Origin: Erigeron canadensis
Lineage: Eukaryota > Streptophyta > Magnoliopsida > Asterales > Asteraceae
DNA: 64,000 bases
Reading direction: 5' to 3'
NCBI RefSeq assembly: GCF_010389155.1
Contig: NC_057768.1
Coordinates: 44,495,633 to 44,559,632 of the forward strand
Positions 33,399 through 49,781 of the stretch are shown piece after piece (position 1 is the first letter of the stretch; each line of letters begins with the position of its first letter). A program made the translations under genes and the position numbers. A model generated the notes under the pieces. The model searched no databases. It was not told the origin of the DNA and saw nothing but the letters and a program-made list of their open reading frames with translations.

Positions 33399-34502
33399 GA
33401 AAATTTCATTAGATCACCCTTTGGTTTACTGTATTATCATTTTTTTACCCTGTTGTTTTTTATTATTATTACTTCACCCTGTGGTGACTTTTTGTATCAT
33501 TAGGCACACCTCCCTTTAACGGACGTTTACGTTTATCCGTTAAGCTCCACATTATGCACATGAGGGTAATTTTGTCTTTTTACCATCATCTTCATCTTCA
33601 TATCCAAATCATCAACACCACCACCAGGTCATTCATCCATTCATTTCATATCTATATATTTACTTGCGAGTCTTCGTTCAGGCGGGTGTGCTTCACTGCT
33701 TTGATATGATTGGTAAATATCAAACCTTTATATCTATAAATAATTGATTGTGAATCTTCTGGTAATATGAAGTTTAAAAGGATAATGTCAAGAAAATTAA
33801 ATTAAATGATTATGAGTATCTGTATCTATCTATACACAAACGTGTATATATAACTTATATACATATACATACATATATATAATCTAGATACACTATCACC
33901 GACCACCACCCAACCGCCCCTCTTACTAAATGACGAGAAACCCACCACTCCGGACGAAAAATCCAACACCACCTCCGCCATCTTCCATTGTTTGTTTTGA
34001 CAAGATTTGAAATCAGTGAGATATCCGGGTAAAGCTAATAACCTAGCGCTCCATCATATGTGGGTTTTATAGATCTGGATCAAAAAATATTTATGTATGT
34101 CTTTACTGGCAGTGGTAGAGTGGTGGTGGTGTTGTTAGATCTTGAATATGTTTTCATATATGTATGTTTATGTGTATATATAATAATAGTGGATAGATTA
34201 CGTATATGTATGTGTGTTATTGATGATGATGAAGAAATCAGATTCGATTTGAGTTTTGATGAAATTTTATATCTTTAAATTGAGTTTTGATCATTTGAAA
34301 TTAGGTTTAAGTGTTGTAGATGAAAGAAAGAAATAGGCACATGAGGTCATGAGGTGGTTAACGGAGACACATTAATAGACGTTAAAAGCAGGGGTGCCTA
34401 ATGATACAAAAAGTCACCACAGGGTGAAGTAATAATATAAAAAAATAACAGGGTAAAAAATTGATAAAACAGTAAGTCATATGGTGATCTAATGAAATTT
34501 TC
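33399..34502. mobile_element. 1.1 kb element with about 125 bp terminal inverted repeats
   Basis: The left end GAAAATTTCATTAGATCACC is mirrored exactly at the right end, GGTGATCTAATGAAATTTTC. The inverted similarity continues inward through TTTTTACCCTGTTG, ATTACTTCACCCTG and GTGACTTTTTGTATCATTAG. No clear target duplication is seen at the ends. The centre contains ordinary AT-rich sequence with no transposase. Long arms suggest a Mutator-like or foldback non-autonomous DNA transposon. Confidence 0.75.
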
Positions 34503-36690
34503 TAATTAACTACACCACTTAATATGATTTTCGTACATGAACAAACTTCCCCAGATTGCTAAAAATTAACTCATTGAACATATAAAATAAATACACGGAT
34601 AAAATAAATACACGGATGAACAACAGGACGGTAAGCCAAAAAACGGAATAACAAATGTCCTTTATAAACAAGTATTGCAAAAGATAAATGATGATATATG
34701 ATTTGTTTTTTAAACTTTGATTTAATTTGACTTTTTTTTTTGTTATTACAGTTGAACACTTAATTTTATTTCAAAATGTCAAAAATCTTCTGTCTATTTG
34801 ACATAGGTCAAAAGCCTATATTTACTAAAAAGCAACTGATCTAATAAATAAACACATGTCTAAGTTAATTTATGTTTTTTGGTTTTCCATCACAAATTTA
34901 CAATTTAATCCAATTTAACCATTTTTTATGGTCTAATGTCTATCTAATAACGAAATACGACTATAATTAGTAACTGTAACCAGACTATAACAAGGATTAT
35001 CATTTTAGTAATTGAATCAAACTATATTTAAAATACAAATTCTTCTTATATAAACCGAACTATACAAATAAAATCACAACACCCGAAATCATTAAAAACC
35101 GACGAACAAGTTGCTACTTATATTGTTCTTAACAACCATTGCTAATGAAAATAAAACTATTTTTTTGCAAGACATAAATAAGAACTCGGTCAATTGTGTA
35201 ATCAAGATTAGGATATTGTTTCTCTGGAAGAGTTTGTATAAAAGAAACTCTGCTACGCCATCCAATCTTGATATGATTTAGCATTCGGTATTTACATTTG
35301 AATGTCTCAATTCTTTTTTAAGTATATTTTTACATTTTACATATAGGCGAATTTTTTGTTTCATAAACTAATTTTATTGATAATGTTGTAAAACCCGTGT
35401 ATTTGACACGCTTCTAAGATCTAGTATGCTAATAATAGGAGTAACCTACAACTTTATATATGCCAAATTTTTATTTTTTTTTCAACGTGAGATATCCCTT
35501 ATTTGTTATAAAATTATTAATGATGCCTTTTATTGTTGTAAAAATAACATAAATTTATTATTATCACGGAAAAAAAATAATAATTGATCTGTATATCTGG
35601 ACAGTATAACACAACCAATTACCAAATACTAATAGTTCGATAACAAGACCATCCACCACTAGGGATGACAAAAATACCCGTACCCGATGGGGAATCCAAT
35701 ACCAAATTGTCTTTTGTTTGGTGGGGTTCCAAAAGAGTTGAAACCAAAATTGAACTCAAAATAATCAAACATTCAAAAAAGAAGTAGCTAAATAAAAAGA
35801 ATGTCCAATCGATTTTAGCTTTTAAAAACTGAAATTTAGTCTGTGTAGGAAAATAAAAGGCCCAGCTCGATCAAACACGTTCATCTAAAATTTGTCAGAC
35901 TAATTACTGTAAAAGCTAGCAAAGTAATGAGCAAACTTAACATTAGCTAAAAGAAAATTGGTTGAATACCCGCCCAAGATCAAAACTCTCGATGAACCTA
36001 TATAAGTGAGTGAGTTTATTGGATAAAACACTGTATATATAGTAAGAAAACTATCTATCTTACTGGTTCTATAATTAAAATTTGGGGAAATTATGGGTAT
36101 CGTAAAAACAGTACCCATATATGCACTGCAAAGAAAGAAATTTAAAAAGTAGTTACAGATTTAACCCTCAAGTATTTTAAATATTTAAAAATGCACCCTG
36201 AAAATGCACTTGGAGTACGAATAACCAAACATATGTAAAGCTGCAATACATATGTTAACCCCTTAAAATTCATGCCATTACAGCTTACAAGTATCAAATT
36301 TTGCGACTAGGAATTTACATATAATGTTTACCAGAAAAAAAAGCAGAGGAAAACCGAAAACTACAAAGCATGAAACATTCTCAGAGTAGTTGAATTTAGC
36401 ATATAATGTTTACCAAATGGTATACAAAGCATACCAACAAACTACATATTCTAAAGACGACAAAAGAAAAAGGTTTAGTCTCTTGCAACTTCAGATAAAA
36501 GAATAATAACTTCCTAAAGACATACATGCAAATCCAGACAAACAAACAATGTATTCATTCAATTAGACACATCCATAACCTCTATATCAAAAGCAAAACA
36601 TCTTTTCAAACAACAGTTTCCAAAACTACAGGTATCACTAGAAGGAGAAACCGCCCAAGATCCACCCTCGTAAAAAGAAACATCAATCAA
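34503..36690. other. Intergenic region downstream of ARF1
   Basis: Mostly AT-rich. At 35660 the phrase TAGGGATGACAAAAATACCC matches the left end of the hAT-like element at 28247, but no right end was found, so only a truncated relative is present. The ARF1 3' UTR probably occupies 36450-36694. No gene supported. Confidence 0.45.
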
Positions 36691-36694
36691 CGCC

Positions 36695-39103
<2,409 letters not shown>

Positions 39104-39858
39104 CTATCGAGGATCCCTACAGCAAACAATAGCACGCAATTAAAAATGTAAGATCTAAAAAATGTTTGATCTGCATTTATAATTTGCTCTTTAAAAGCTA
39201 GCAGTAATACAATCTTAGCAGACCTACAGATTCCAGAAATCCCACAACCTATCTCTAAGGCTAACAGATAAACAATAAATCTGAAAAAAGTTGTTTTTTT
39301 AAAAATCATATCGATAAACTCGCCTAATCATCGTCCCTAATAAACATAATGCTGGGATCAAAACATATTACAACAAAATTCAAAGAATGCTGATCATGAA
39401 GTCAAAATGCATTTAGAATCCAATACATTTGCCATCAAGGCCATAACAAGACACCATTGAGGCACAGAAGATGAAAATAAAATGCGTTCGTATTTTATAG
39501 ATCAAAGTCTCAATTTGCAGAAAAAAAAACAATGTCATGGTCTATGAAACTTTCGAGAAACTAATCACATAACAATCAAAATCTACAACCAGATTTAGAT
39601 CTAACACAAAACAATTACATCATTATATATATATATATATATAGATACATAGATAGATATTCAGATCAGATCAAATCGGATAAAAAAAATCATGCGGAAA
39701 TTGGGGAATTACATACAGTAATCATGCAAATAGTAAATTAGGTCATGACCTGATACACAAATTGGATGTGTGTATAGATACAGATATAGATATATGAAAT
39801 TGACATACAAAAATGTTGAGATCTGTAAAAACAAAGAGATCTGGATCTACAGATTTAC

Positions 39859-39990
39859 CTGAGAAAAAGATTTTTAGAGACGATCGATTTGAAGAGAGAG
39901 AGAGAAGGAGAGAATATGTGTGTGAAATTAAAGGGGGTGGGGCGAGAAATGCGATAATGAATATGAGGGGGTTATATAACACATCTACTC
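39859..39990 (-). promoter_or_regulatory. ARF1 leader exon and TATA box
   Basis: TATATAA on the minus strand (39978-39972) lies about 30 nt upstream of a purine/CT-rich leader. The leader is spliced at donor GTAAAT (39858) to the acceptor at 39118-39117, some 20 nt before the start codon. The 740 bp leader intron is the usual arrangement for plant ARF genes. Confidence 0.55.
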
Positions 39991-41762
39991 ACTCCCCCGT
40001 TTATTTCTATTTACCATTAATTCTACTTACCACCACCTCTTTTCCAAATTAGATCCGACCCGAAATTCGATTTGAACCCATTTGGAAAAATCAAGTTAGA
40101 GTCTCTCTGTTTGCCAAGGGGTTTTTTAAGGGTTTTTAGGAGCTTAAAAGCCCCGAGCTTTCAAATATAAGTCCTTTTTAAAACTATAGCCTTGTTTGGA
40201 AAAACATTTGAAAAGCCTCTAAAAAGCTGTGAAAGGTTTTTGAAATAAAAACTTGTGTAGTAAGGGTTGAAATAGAAGCTCCAACCCCTAACTCTATTTC
40301 TAAACTCGAGCTCTAAGCCCCTAACTATAGCCTCAACTCAAAGCTTTTGTGTCAAACGTCGTAGTTCGTTGAACTGCCAACCAGAAAACTAAATTTTTTG
40401 GATCGGGTTCGAGTTGATCATTTGGTATAATACAATCAATTTGTTACTAAAAATATAATTTTATATATACTCTACAATTTATCTAATAGGTACACCTACC
40501 AATTTATTTATCATAATATAACTTGTCAAATTACAAACATGTTAACTCACTTGACCACTCGTTTTACCCATATAACTATAAATCAACGTATTGATATAGA
40601 ACAATCTATAAAATTTACGAAGTTAAAAACAATTTGTTCTATCTTGTTTAATAGAAACTAACCATCAACTTAAACAATTTTTAATTTTCTTCTATTATAT
40701 CAAATACATGTAAGTAATAAAATAAAAATAAAATAATTAATTCCTTTCCAAGATTGTACATTAATTTGACAGAGTGATAATGCTTAACAACAAAATAAAA
40801 ATAACGGCGGAGATGGTGACGCCGTGACGGCGACGAATTTATTTACACTTTTTGCTTTGTTTTTGTTTTGATAAATTGTCAAAACTTAAAATTAAACAAA
40901 ATGAAATTATAGATATAAATATTGCCACAACATTTTCAGTTGCAGATATCATTGCTAACAACCATTAGCAACAATTTTTGAATGTTTGGCAATGTTTCTT
41001 GGTAGCCGTTCCTGATGGCAGTTTCAGTTTTTCTAGCAATGACATGACTACATAAGACCCATTGCTTCAGCTTTATTGGTGTATTATCGACAAATAAATG
41101 GAGCATATGGTATTGATTTCATTAACCATTTACACTAAAAAACACCTTCACAGGAAATTGCAACCAACAATCAGTTGTAGTCAACTACAATATTGTTGCT
41201 TATAAATGAAGCACTTAATTCAGAATAAAAAGTGTAAATCCCACTGACCATTTCGACGTAAATAATGATAATCAAATATAATGAATCTCCAGAAAGTATG
41301 ATTGATGTTTATCACACACCATAAGAAAATTTATGCAATCCAGCACCATTATATTCCTATTCTCAAATATATATTCATATATGGTGATAATTGACAAAAC
41401 AAAAAGAAACCGAAAAGCTGTTAGAATATTGATGCAACCCCCATATATTTCAAGTCCTAATTCTTATCAATACAAGTATATAACCTATATACAAATCCCA
41501 ATATTTTACAAAATAAACCGATCATATACTGTCAATATGAGTACTATATAGTATCTACAACTCTATACATATCTGTTTTTCCATAAGCCCTTTACAGCCT
41601 GAAGAAAGCAAAAAATTCAGATAATAAATCAAGGATTTGCACAAATATATACGTGTAAATAAGTAATTACATGGCCAATAATAAATCAAACCTGTGTGGA
41701 TATGGAAACCCCAACGGGGAAGATTAAAATAGAACTATTAAAATGGCCTAAATTATTCATGA
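39991..41762. other. Intergenic region between ARF1 and VPS34
   Basis: Holds the upstream part of the ARF1 promoter and the 3' UTR of VPS34. At 40100-40400 there is G/C-richer sequence with repeated phrases such as AAGCTC and CCCCTAACT in both orientations, possibly a decayed MITE. No gene supported. Confidence 0.4.
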
Positions 41763-44700
41763 TCATCTCCAGTATTGTGCCCAACGATGTATGGTCTCAA
41801 CCATTTGCGGGAACAAAGCACTAACACTCTCGTTGATAAGATCCTGGAAGAAATGTATACACTCTTCATCATCCAAGTCCAGCCGAAATTTCTCTTGAAG
41901 CTATAAAAATCAACAAAGACTAAATTATACTCAAATAGTAATTAAAACAAAGTTCTCCTGCAACTGGTGTTTAATGGAAGTGGGCCCATATAAAGGAGAA
42001 AAATGGAACACGGTTCACCTTTAAAATTCCTTTCTCAGGATCAGATGCTATATCAGGGATGTTAGACCCCGCCATGAGGTGAAAGAGGTTTAATATTAAG
42101 TTGCTTGATTTCCGAAGGATGTTATATGCTTCACAACAGTAGGATTTGAACCTTGTATAATATTGGCTGCAGGGAACAGAAAGCAAGTCACAATAGGTCG
42201 CTAGGCGAGTACGTTGTAGGGTTAAACTTTCCTTAACATGAGTACGATAATACCTTTCTGCACCACCCATTGCCTCCACCATTTCTTTGCAAAGTTTCAT
42301 AGGTGGAGGAAATGGCTTTGGATCACGACCCAATATGTAACCAAAATCAACATGAAAAAGGCGCCCATCATCCCTCAGTAGAAGATTGTCAAGGTGCCTG
42401 TACAGATTTAATGATAAGTAACAGTTTATAAAGACCTTAAACAAAAATCTGAAATATAGCAAGTGAATAATGCTGCATATCTAAAACATGAAGTATATAA
42501 AAGGGGAGAAAACTTGAAGCGGAAAATACACATATCTAAATCATAGTACTCACCTGTCTCCAATGCCAAGTATGTATGTGATCACTGAGTAGCCTGCACA
42601 ACTTTTAATGAATGTCTCAAGACAAGTAGCTGTAATTCCAAAAGGTCCCTCCTCGTCCGGGTGAAACTTCTGTAAGTAGCTTGTGATACTTCGGTGCTCT
42701 GACAAGATCTGCAAACAAGAATTGATCAAATCTTGAATATTAAGAAAATGAAGCATAAGTAGAAAGTTTACAAACCTGGGCCAAAGATTTAGATGGGATG
42801 AATTCCAACATGCCCTCATCATGTCCTGTGGCCAACACTCCGTACGGAGTTAAATGTAGATCCAGATTCTCCAACTTAAGCAATCGATCCATTAGTGATA
42901 CCATCTGAACAACCTATATGAACAACCAAATATGCATCAGTGTTTCTAATAGAGTGGGGAATTTTGATCCATTTGCCTATGAATGGGTTGATACGAGTCA
43001 CATTTTATCACTGATGAGTAACAGGTAAAATCAACACATTAGCCATAAGAAAATAGGTCAAATGAGTTGAAAGAAGTCCAATGTGTATTTTTCATGCATA
43101 TAAACTCGCAAATCATTTATGTAAGAAAACACATATATTATTAAAATACTACGTAGTATTTTTGTCGTCACACATTGTTGATTTATGACTCATGAGAAGT
43201 TTAGACAACTGTTTCAGGTAAAACCAAACCAACCCTACCATTTCAGATAACACCAAAAGTTGCATGTTTTGAGCCAATATCCGGCCCACCCAACTAGGCA
43301 TCTCTACTTCCTATATGAAAAATTAAAAGAGACCCAACTATATTAAAGTTTTTCAGCTGAAAAGAGAAGAGATCAAAATACCATACCAACTGATCTTGTC
43401 GAAGATCATCCCCCTTCTTAAATATGATCTTTAGACATCCACCGTTGGAGGTTCTAAACGCTAGGCGCAAAGGATGTAATGCACTTTTGAATATCGTTGA
43501 ATCTGATGGGATAATCCCAGTGATAAGAACAGTCGGTGCCAAAGGTGATCGTATAGGCTAAAAATGTTACCAATCAAGAATTTTGTAAGCACATCACCAA
43601 CTAACATTTTAATTAATTGATAAGATGTTAAATTAGTACCTCCTCAAAGTATGTAAGTTCACTAAGAAGACCAGACAGCAGATGCCGAAGCTTTTCAATC
43701 TTTTTTTGAGTTCCCCCTCTTACATTACGAACATCTCTCATTATGGAGCACAGCTGTGCTGTCAATTCTGTTTGGCGAACCAGACTCTGCCACAACTTAA
43801 TGCCATCTCCAGTATCTGCGGCCCCAATTCCCAACTGTGAAATCAAACATAAAGTATATATGTGATTTATTGATCAACAAAGTACTTTGAGGTTAGGCCA
43901 GATTCACATCCAATTTAAAGTTTAGGATATGCAGTTGTTAAATTTGATAAGAGGAAGGGTACAACTGAATCCGAATAACTAGACTTAAGACATATTTGAA
44001 AGATGGCAAATGAGCAGATCAGACAGATCGACCAGATCGAAACGGATTATTGTGGTATGGCTCAGGGAGTTGGCTTGACCCCGGAACCAGCTTTGTTCAA
44101 ATAAACATAATAGAGTGTAAAATATCTTCGAAATGATCTAGTTTCTAATTCATAATGATTTGGGGTGTTTTACACTTTAGGGAGTTCCAACCATTTAACC
44201 CGTTTCCTTATTTACGATTTTTGTTTTACATGTGACCCGTTAAAACTAAATAAAAGCCAAATTGACCCATTCATGCATAAACTAGCCAAAATGGACACCT
44301 CTATCTTCTAAAGCCCAATGCAAGTCAATGATTAATCACCTGTGTGAACTACGTGATCAGATACTCATTGGACTACAGTGTTTACCCAACAGAACGCACC
44401 TTTATCATATTTTCTTCCAGTATCTCATAGGTAGAATAAAAACGTTTCGCATATGCAGGATCATGAAGTTCAACAGCGACGTACCACCGAAGAAAGCTAG
44501 CAAACTCAATGTTGGACAATGCTGCAAAAAGCAAAGAAAATGTTCAGATCAGGAGAACAAATTGAAGGCAACTCTAAGAGTCCTTTAGATGAAAATTATA
44601 CAAGACATACATCGCTGCACAAGAAATTGAGAAAGACGAGATTTATCAGAGCGTTCAAATCGCAGAGCTTGAACCAGCTGAAGTAAATAACACTGGAGCT

Positions 44701-47700
44701 CTTCATCATCTGCTCTATCAAGGACATGGACAGCATGTGCACGAACCTGTGGATAAGTCGTAATCAATTGAGTGCCATCTAAAATGCGTTTTATCAAAAT
44801 CATAAATAGGCTCAATTTCTCCTATAAATTATATTACATTATAGGGCAATCTCTTTCAATGTTTGGTAGTTCTTACATACAAAAGCTAGAGATGTGGTGA
44901 TGTACATAACATAACAATAAAAAGGTTCCTAACGTTTACATTTCAAACAAAAAGGCTGGTATATTCTAGCTAGAAGGAGCTTTATAGAAGCGAATGCTTA
45001 ATATTAACATATAACAGTGTGAAACTTATATTTCCCTTCTATGCATCAAGATTTATGAGGTTCAGTCTATTTGGATCACTTTTCATTTAAGAGTCTAACT
45101 ATCAAATGATAAACTGTTGAAATGGACTCAGACGAAAGAGAAGATGGGCATATGCCTAATCGATTTAACCCCTAATAATACCAGAAATGTTCCATATACA
45201 TAAAGTCAGTTGCTTTCATTTTTAAGACACTGGAATTACATGCTAGAAAAACTATTTTGTTAATTATCATTTTAACATAAAATCCAAAGCTGGACAACCT
45301 TGTATGGAACTAGATACAGCTTAACAAAATTAAGTGAATATTAAGTGTGCAGTTACACCGAACTCATATGGACGAGTGTGTGCATTCAACACATACCTCT
45401 TCACTCTCGAAAACTGGAGACAGAAGTTCTAATGCATCACATACGTCAATCATCTCCCACCTACCCATCAGTTCAATTGCCTGCTTTGCTTCCTGAAATA
45501 CAGAAAAACTCATGTACGATTAACTGTCTTATGATAGATGTGAGACAACAAGATGAGTATGTATAAAGTAAACTACCTGAACATCACTCCATTCAACACA
45601 ACGCAAAAACTTTGTTAAAGCTCTTTTTTCTGACATCAATGAGAATCGGAACTTCCACAACAACTGTCTCTCATCCCCACTCAAAGTTCGTGTTGGCGGA
45701 TACTTTAGTATCCTTTGTATAGACCTAATAAGAAGAATACAAAGGATATAATAAGATTAAGGCACTAGCCTAGAAGTAAGTGGACTTCAAGCAAGTGTCA
45801 ATATGCTTATACAACATATAGATAGCTTCATAATAGGACCAAATATTAAATTTGATTTCATTTAAGGAAAAACTCTCAGTTCTACTTATTGAAATAGATG
45901 CAGAACCCCACATCAAAGGGAAATGATCTCCTGAACAAGAATAAGGTGTGCTCCTCAGCGCAAAATTAAATAAGATAAATAAACACAGGATGTGATCTAT
46001 AAAACAGCAAAGAAACTCTTCTACTTTCTAAAATTACATGACCACACATGACACATCCACCTCAACATTCATCTTGTTGAAATATTGTACTTACGTGGTG
46101 CATCTGTATATCCTCATTCCTCATCGCCAACTACTTCCCTTAGTGTATATTGCCTGCACATCTACCTTAACACCTGAATAGATCCTTCCGGTGAAAATGT
46201 TGTTTTCAGTGGCCTAACATTTATCCTTTAGCTTATCACAACAAACTCTAATCTGCTCGGCATATCTTTAACCCTATTCCTTTCCTATTTATTTTATGGT
46301 CTCTCCATGAATTTAAAGACAGCTATGCCACTGAATGTTGATTTCACATACAATATATAGAAAACATTAATCTTTGACGGAAAAGTTAATGAGAACCCAC
46401 TCAGCATGCAATCACTCATACAAAAAGTGGATGTAGATATTAGTACATACAGTGAAAGAATTAATGATCAAATTATAAGCAAAACTTACTTCCTTTCTGT
46501 AGAACTGGGCTTGAGATCTCTATCAATTATACCACGATTCAAACTCCTAGCAAGTTTCAATTGTTTGTGCTCAGAGGGGTTAATTTTCCCCACTTCTGGA
46601 TCCCATACAGTAACTAGCTCATTTGTTGAAGTTATAGATGCCGGTATTATTAAGTTTGGCCCAGATTCCTAACATATCAGAACAAACTAGTCACAACCGT
46701 ATTGTTCTGCATATGATAGCTTCATAGCATCGACAATGTAAATCTTTCGATTAAAGAATCTAGTCGACTAGTCCGACGAAGAACATATTTCAAAATTTAC
46801 ATTTCAGCACATAAACAGACTACATAGTGTTGTAAAATAGCAAAAGAAAGCAAGGATGACTTTCAAAAGAGAATTGACAAAGACGCACCTGTAAAACAAC
46901 TCGATGTTCAAAACTGCAGAAATCAACAAGCAGATACAAATGAGAACTCCCATTCTTACTGCTTTCAAGATCCTTGATTTTATCCATAGCTTTAAAAGCA
47001 AGGCGGTCCAACCAATCAACTCGCTGGATCAGCCCTCTCTCATACTTATTCACAAGCTTCTCTAAACGCTCCAGCTCCCCACGCTCCTCTTTAGGGACCT
47101 ACACACATTAACAATGTGCAAACTGTAAGCAATGTAACCCTATAATTTTTAAAACATAATATGTGAAAAGGTCAAGGCAAGAGCCACAAAACCTTTCCAG
47201 GAGTAGTAGAGTGAATTGATCCATCTGCCTCCTTGCCTTGCCAAAGTCTAAGTTTGTGTTTCCCTGTCTTAAGTTGTTTTTTCATATTAAAGAAATGGAT
47301 GGTTGCCCCGCCAATCAAACCCTCATTTTTTCCACACGAAACATCCCAAACCTAGAAAACAAACTTATTACAATAGATTGTATGGTAAACCAGTTTAACG
47401 ACGTAACAGTCATACAAAATACATACAAAATTAACTTACGGTTATAGCGAGTTGAGAATTGGTAGTCAAGTCTCGATATTTGATACTCAACGTAACGAGT
47501 TCACCCCAGCAAAATGGCGGACCAGAAGACTCTAGCCTAATCGTAATTTCATAATTAACAAATAAAATACTAAAAACCATACGTATCAATCTCTCTCTGT
47601 GTGTAATGAAGGCTCAAGTGAAAACCACAAAAAGGTCAAGAACTGCGAGAACGTTAAAATCATGTGTTTGAGATATATCACATGTGATTAAGTCCATTCA

Positions 47701-48339
47701 TATGTTAAAACTAACGAAATTTAAAACCATAAAAAAAACCCTAAAAAGCACGCAGTTAATTTTTAATTCAGATATAATTGAAATTGTTGATAATGTGACA
47801 TTATATATTCATTTGAACATCTATCACTTTTTACACATGAATGAATATAACGCATGATTTTGCCGCTCTCGCAATCGATGAACTTTTTTCTTTTTTGTTG
47901 TGGCTTGGACCTGACCTCTATGTGTGTGTGTGTGTAAAGTAAAGGTTTTGCAGAAACCTAGTTCTCATGGGAAGACCAAACGGAGCACCGTCAATGTACA
48001 AGGCACTCTCCACATATAGCTCTGGTTTTTTCTCCTCAATAACATTGCCTATATCCGCAGCTGCATATTATAATCAACCAAATATATATAAATATAAACA
48101 TTTTTAACGATGATGATGATGATATTAACGGGTAAAACTAGGGTTTCATGTATTACACTACAATTATTAATATTAATAGTAATGAAAATTGAAAGAAAAA
48201 AGGAATGAAGTAAACCTGGAAGAGAGGGATTAGAAGAAGAAGAAGAAGGAGGTAAATGGCCTTCTAATCTTTCGATTCTGAAAGTAACAGGAAGATTGAT
48301 GTCGCATGATAAGAAGAATCTAAACTCGTTCCCTGTCAT
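41763..48339 (-). CDS. VPS34: Class III phosphatidylinositol 3-kinase VPS34
   Basis: Seventeen exons: 48339-48216, 48060-47958, 47536-47440, 47351-47193, 47098-46889, 46668-46490, 45724-45577, 45492-45397, 44746-44611, 44521-44400, 43834-43640, 43557-43387, 42913-42776, 42708-42554, 42397-42254, 42166-42019 and 41900-41763 (2463 nt, 820 aa; Arabidopsis 814). The N-terminal C2 domain starts [20 protein letters not shown]. The helical PIK domain holds [20 protein letters not shown]. The kinase has [12 protein letters not shown], catalytic loop GDRHLDN (676-682, split by an intron after GD-AG), activation loop [16 protein letters not shown] and the C-terminal helix ending [11 protein letters not shown]. 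It makes PI3P for vacuolar sorting and autophagy. For exon 2, acceptor ATATGCAG at 48061 is preferred over one 12 nt later, also in phase. The 87 nt intron 15 is stop-free. Confidence 0.97.
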
Positions 48340-49781
48340 TTATTTGTTTGATGATTTAACTGGATACTTGAAATTAGGGCATGGAATTTGATATTATGTC
48401 ATCGTGATTTTAAGGGAACTTGAGACTTTCGATTGATTGCGTGGCTTTCACTTGTACTATCTATGTTCTCAACTATGAATATGATTACTCTTTTTCTTTT
48501 TCTTTTTCTTTTTTGGCAGGATCTAAGGGGATGAAAAGCCCTATTATAATACTCCATGTGTTTGTGTACAACTTACGATAATTAATCTCTTATCTTAATT
48601 GTTAAAATCAGAAGTTATTTTAGGAAAATATTAATCCTCATTCTGTTAAAAATATATTACATTTAGACATAAAATGAAGAAATTAAAAAGATTAATATCA
48701 AAATAAACGTGTGATGTTCTCCAAGTTATTATTTTTTTTTAATGCATATTAGAGCTTTGTTAATGACATTCATATGGGTTGTTTTTAAAGGATATGCTTG
48801 ATTATATATTTTGTTACTAGCGAATTTATCCGGGCGTTTTAATTAAAATTATAAAACTAAAAAATATGCATGTAATTTTTTTTAATTAATATAATATAAA
48901 TCGATATGGAAACGATGAGTTGAATAACACAATACTTTATAAATTAAAGTACCTATTGCATTAACAAAACATAAAAAAATTCTACTATATAAAATAATTT
49001 TCTTTGTTTATAATAAAAGATTAAGAACTTTAAATAAGCATTTAGTGAGCTATATTTTTTATTTAAAAATATTGTAAATTGTTTATGACATCATAATTGA
49101 AATAAAGACATTCTAAGTAAAATTGTAGACTTGCCATATCATATTTTTTCTGAAAATAATTTTGAAAGACAATTATCTTTTATTTATTATAGAGATTAGA
49201 TAGATTTAAGCTATCAGCTTTTTACATATAAGGTGCTAGTATTTTTGTTATGCATGTTATTGACAACCCGAAAATTATTAGAAAAATCGTTTGGCAATCT
49301 TGTAAGAAAAGTTTTTCAAAAAGACGATTACTATGATACGATGCTTCTGTTTCGTGTGTAGGTTTTACACAATAAGAGCCATGAAACCATACCAAAAACA
49401 AGTAAACAATTAACCCTATCATGTCTTAAAGGGCTCAGCAAATGTATTCAACTTATGCTACACATTTTGCTTATGTATACACAATACACTGGAAGCTATA
49501 CAGAACGTCTTTATTTCAACGACATATTATTAAGTTTGTTTCTAATATTTACAAAGGGGACAACAATGAAATAATCTGACCTTGTATCTTGACACCAGGA
49601 TGACTACTACGACACAAATTTTCTTTTGTGTACAAATTGACCCAATAAAAGCTATGTAATACACGAATAACAACCTATCCTATATACATGTATTCAGCGC
49701 TGAGATGGCTTCCTCGATCACTATGTGGAAGGGGAGCAATCACATAGACCCCACGCCTATACTTGCCAAAGTGTATCCAAG
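48340..49781. other. Intergenic region upstream of VPS34
   Basis: Contains the VPS34 promoter (TCTTTT-rich stretch at 48490-48515) and the 3' flank of the first polygalacturonase. At about 48820-48835 the minus strand reads CGGATAAATTCGCTAGTAAC, possibly a decayed Helitron-type end, but no hairpin is clear. Nothing else recognised. Confidence 0.4.

Noticed and set aside
35660..35700. Second hAT-like element with TAGGGATGAC end
   Set aside because: Only the left end is visible; without a right end or target duplication it is recorded as a truncated relative, not as an element.
41971..42462. VPS34 kinase with a 29-residue insertion as read from the open frame
   Set aside because: The extra residues are bounded by GT and AG and vanish on splicing to the conserved GGAESQYYTRF; treated as an intron, although retention is raised as a finding.
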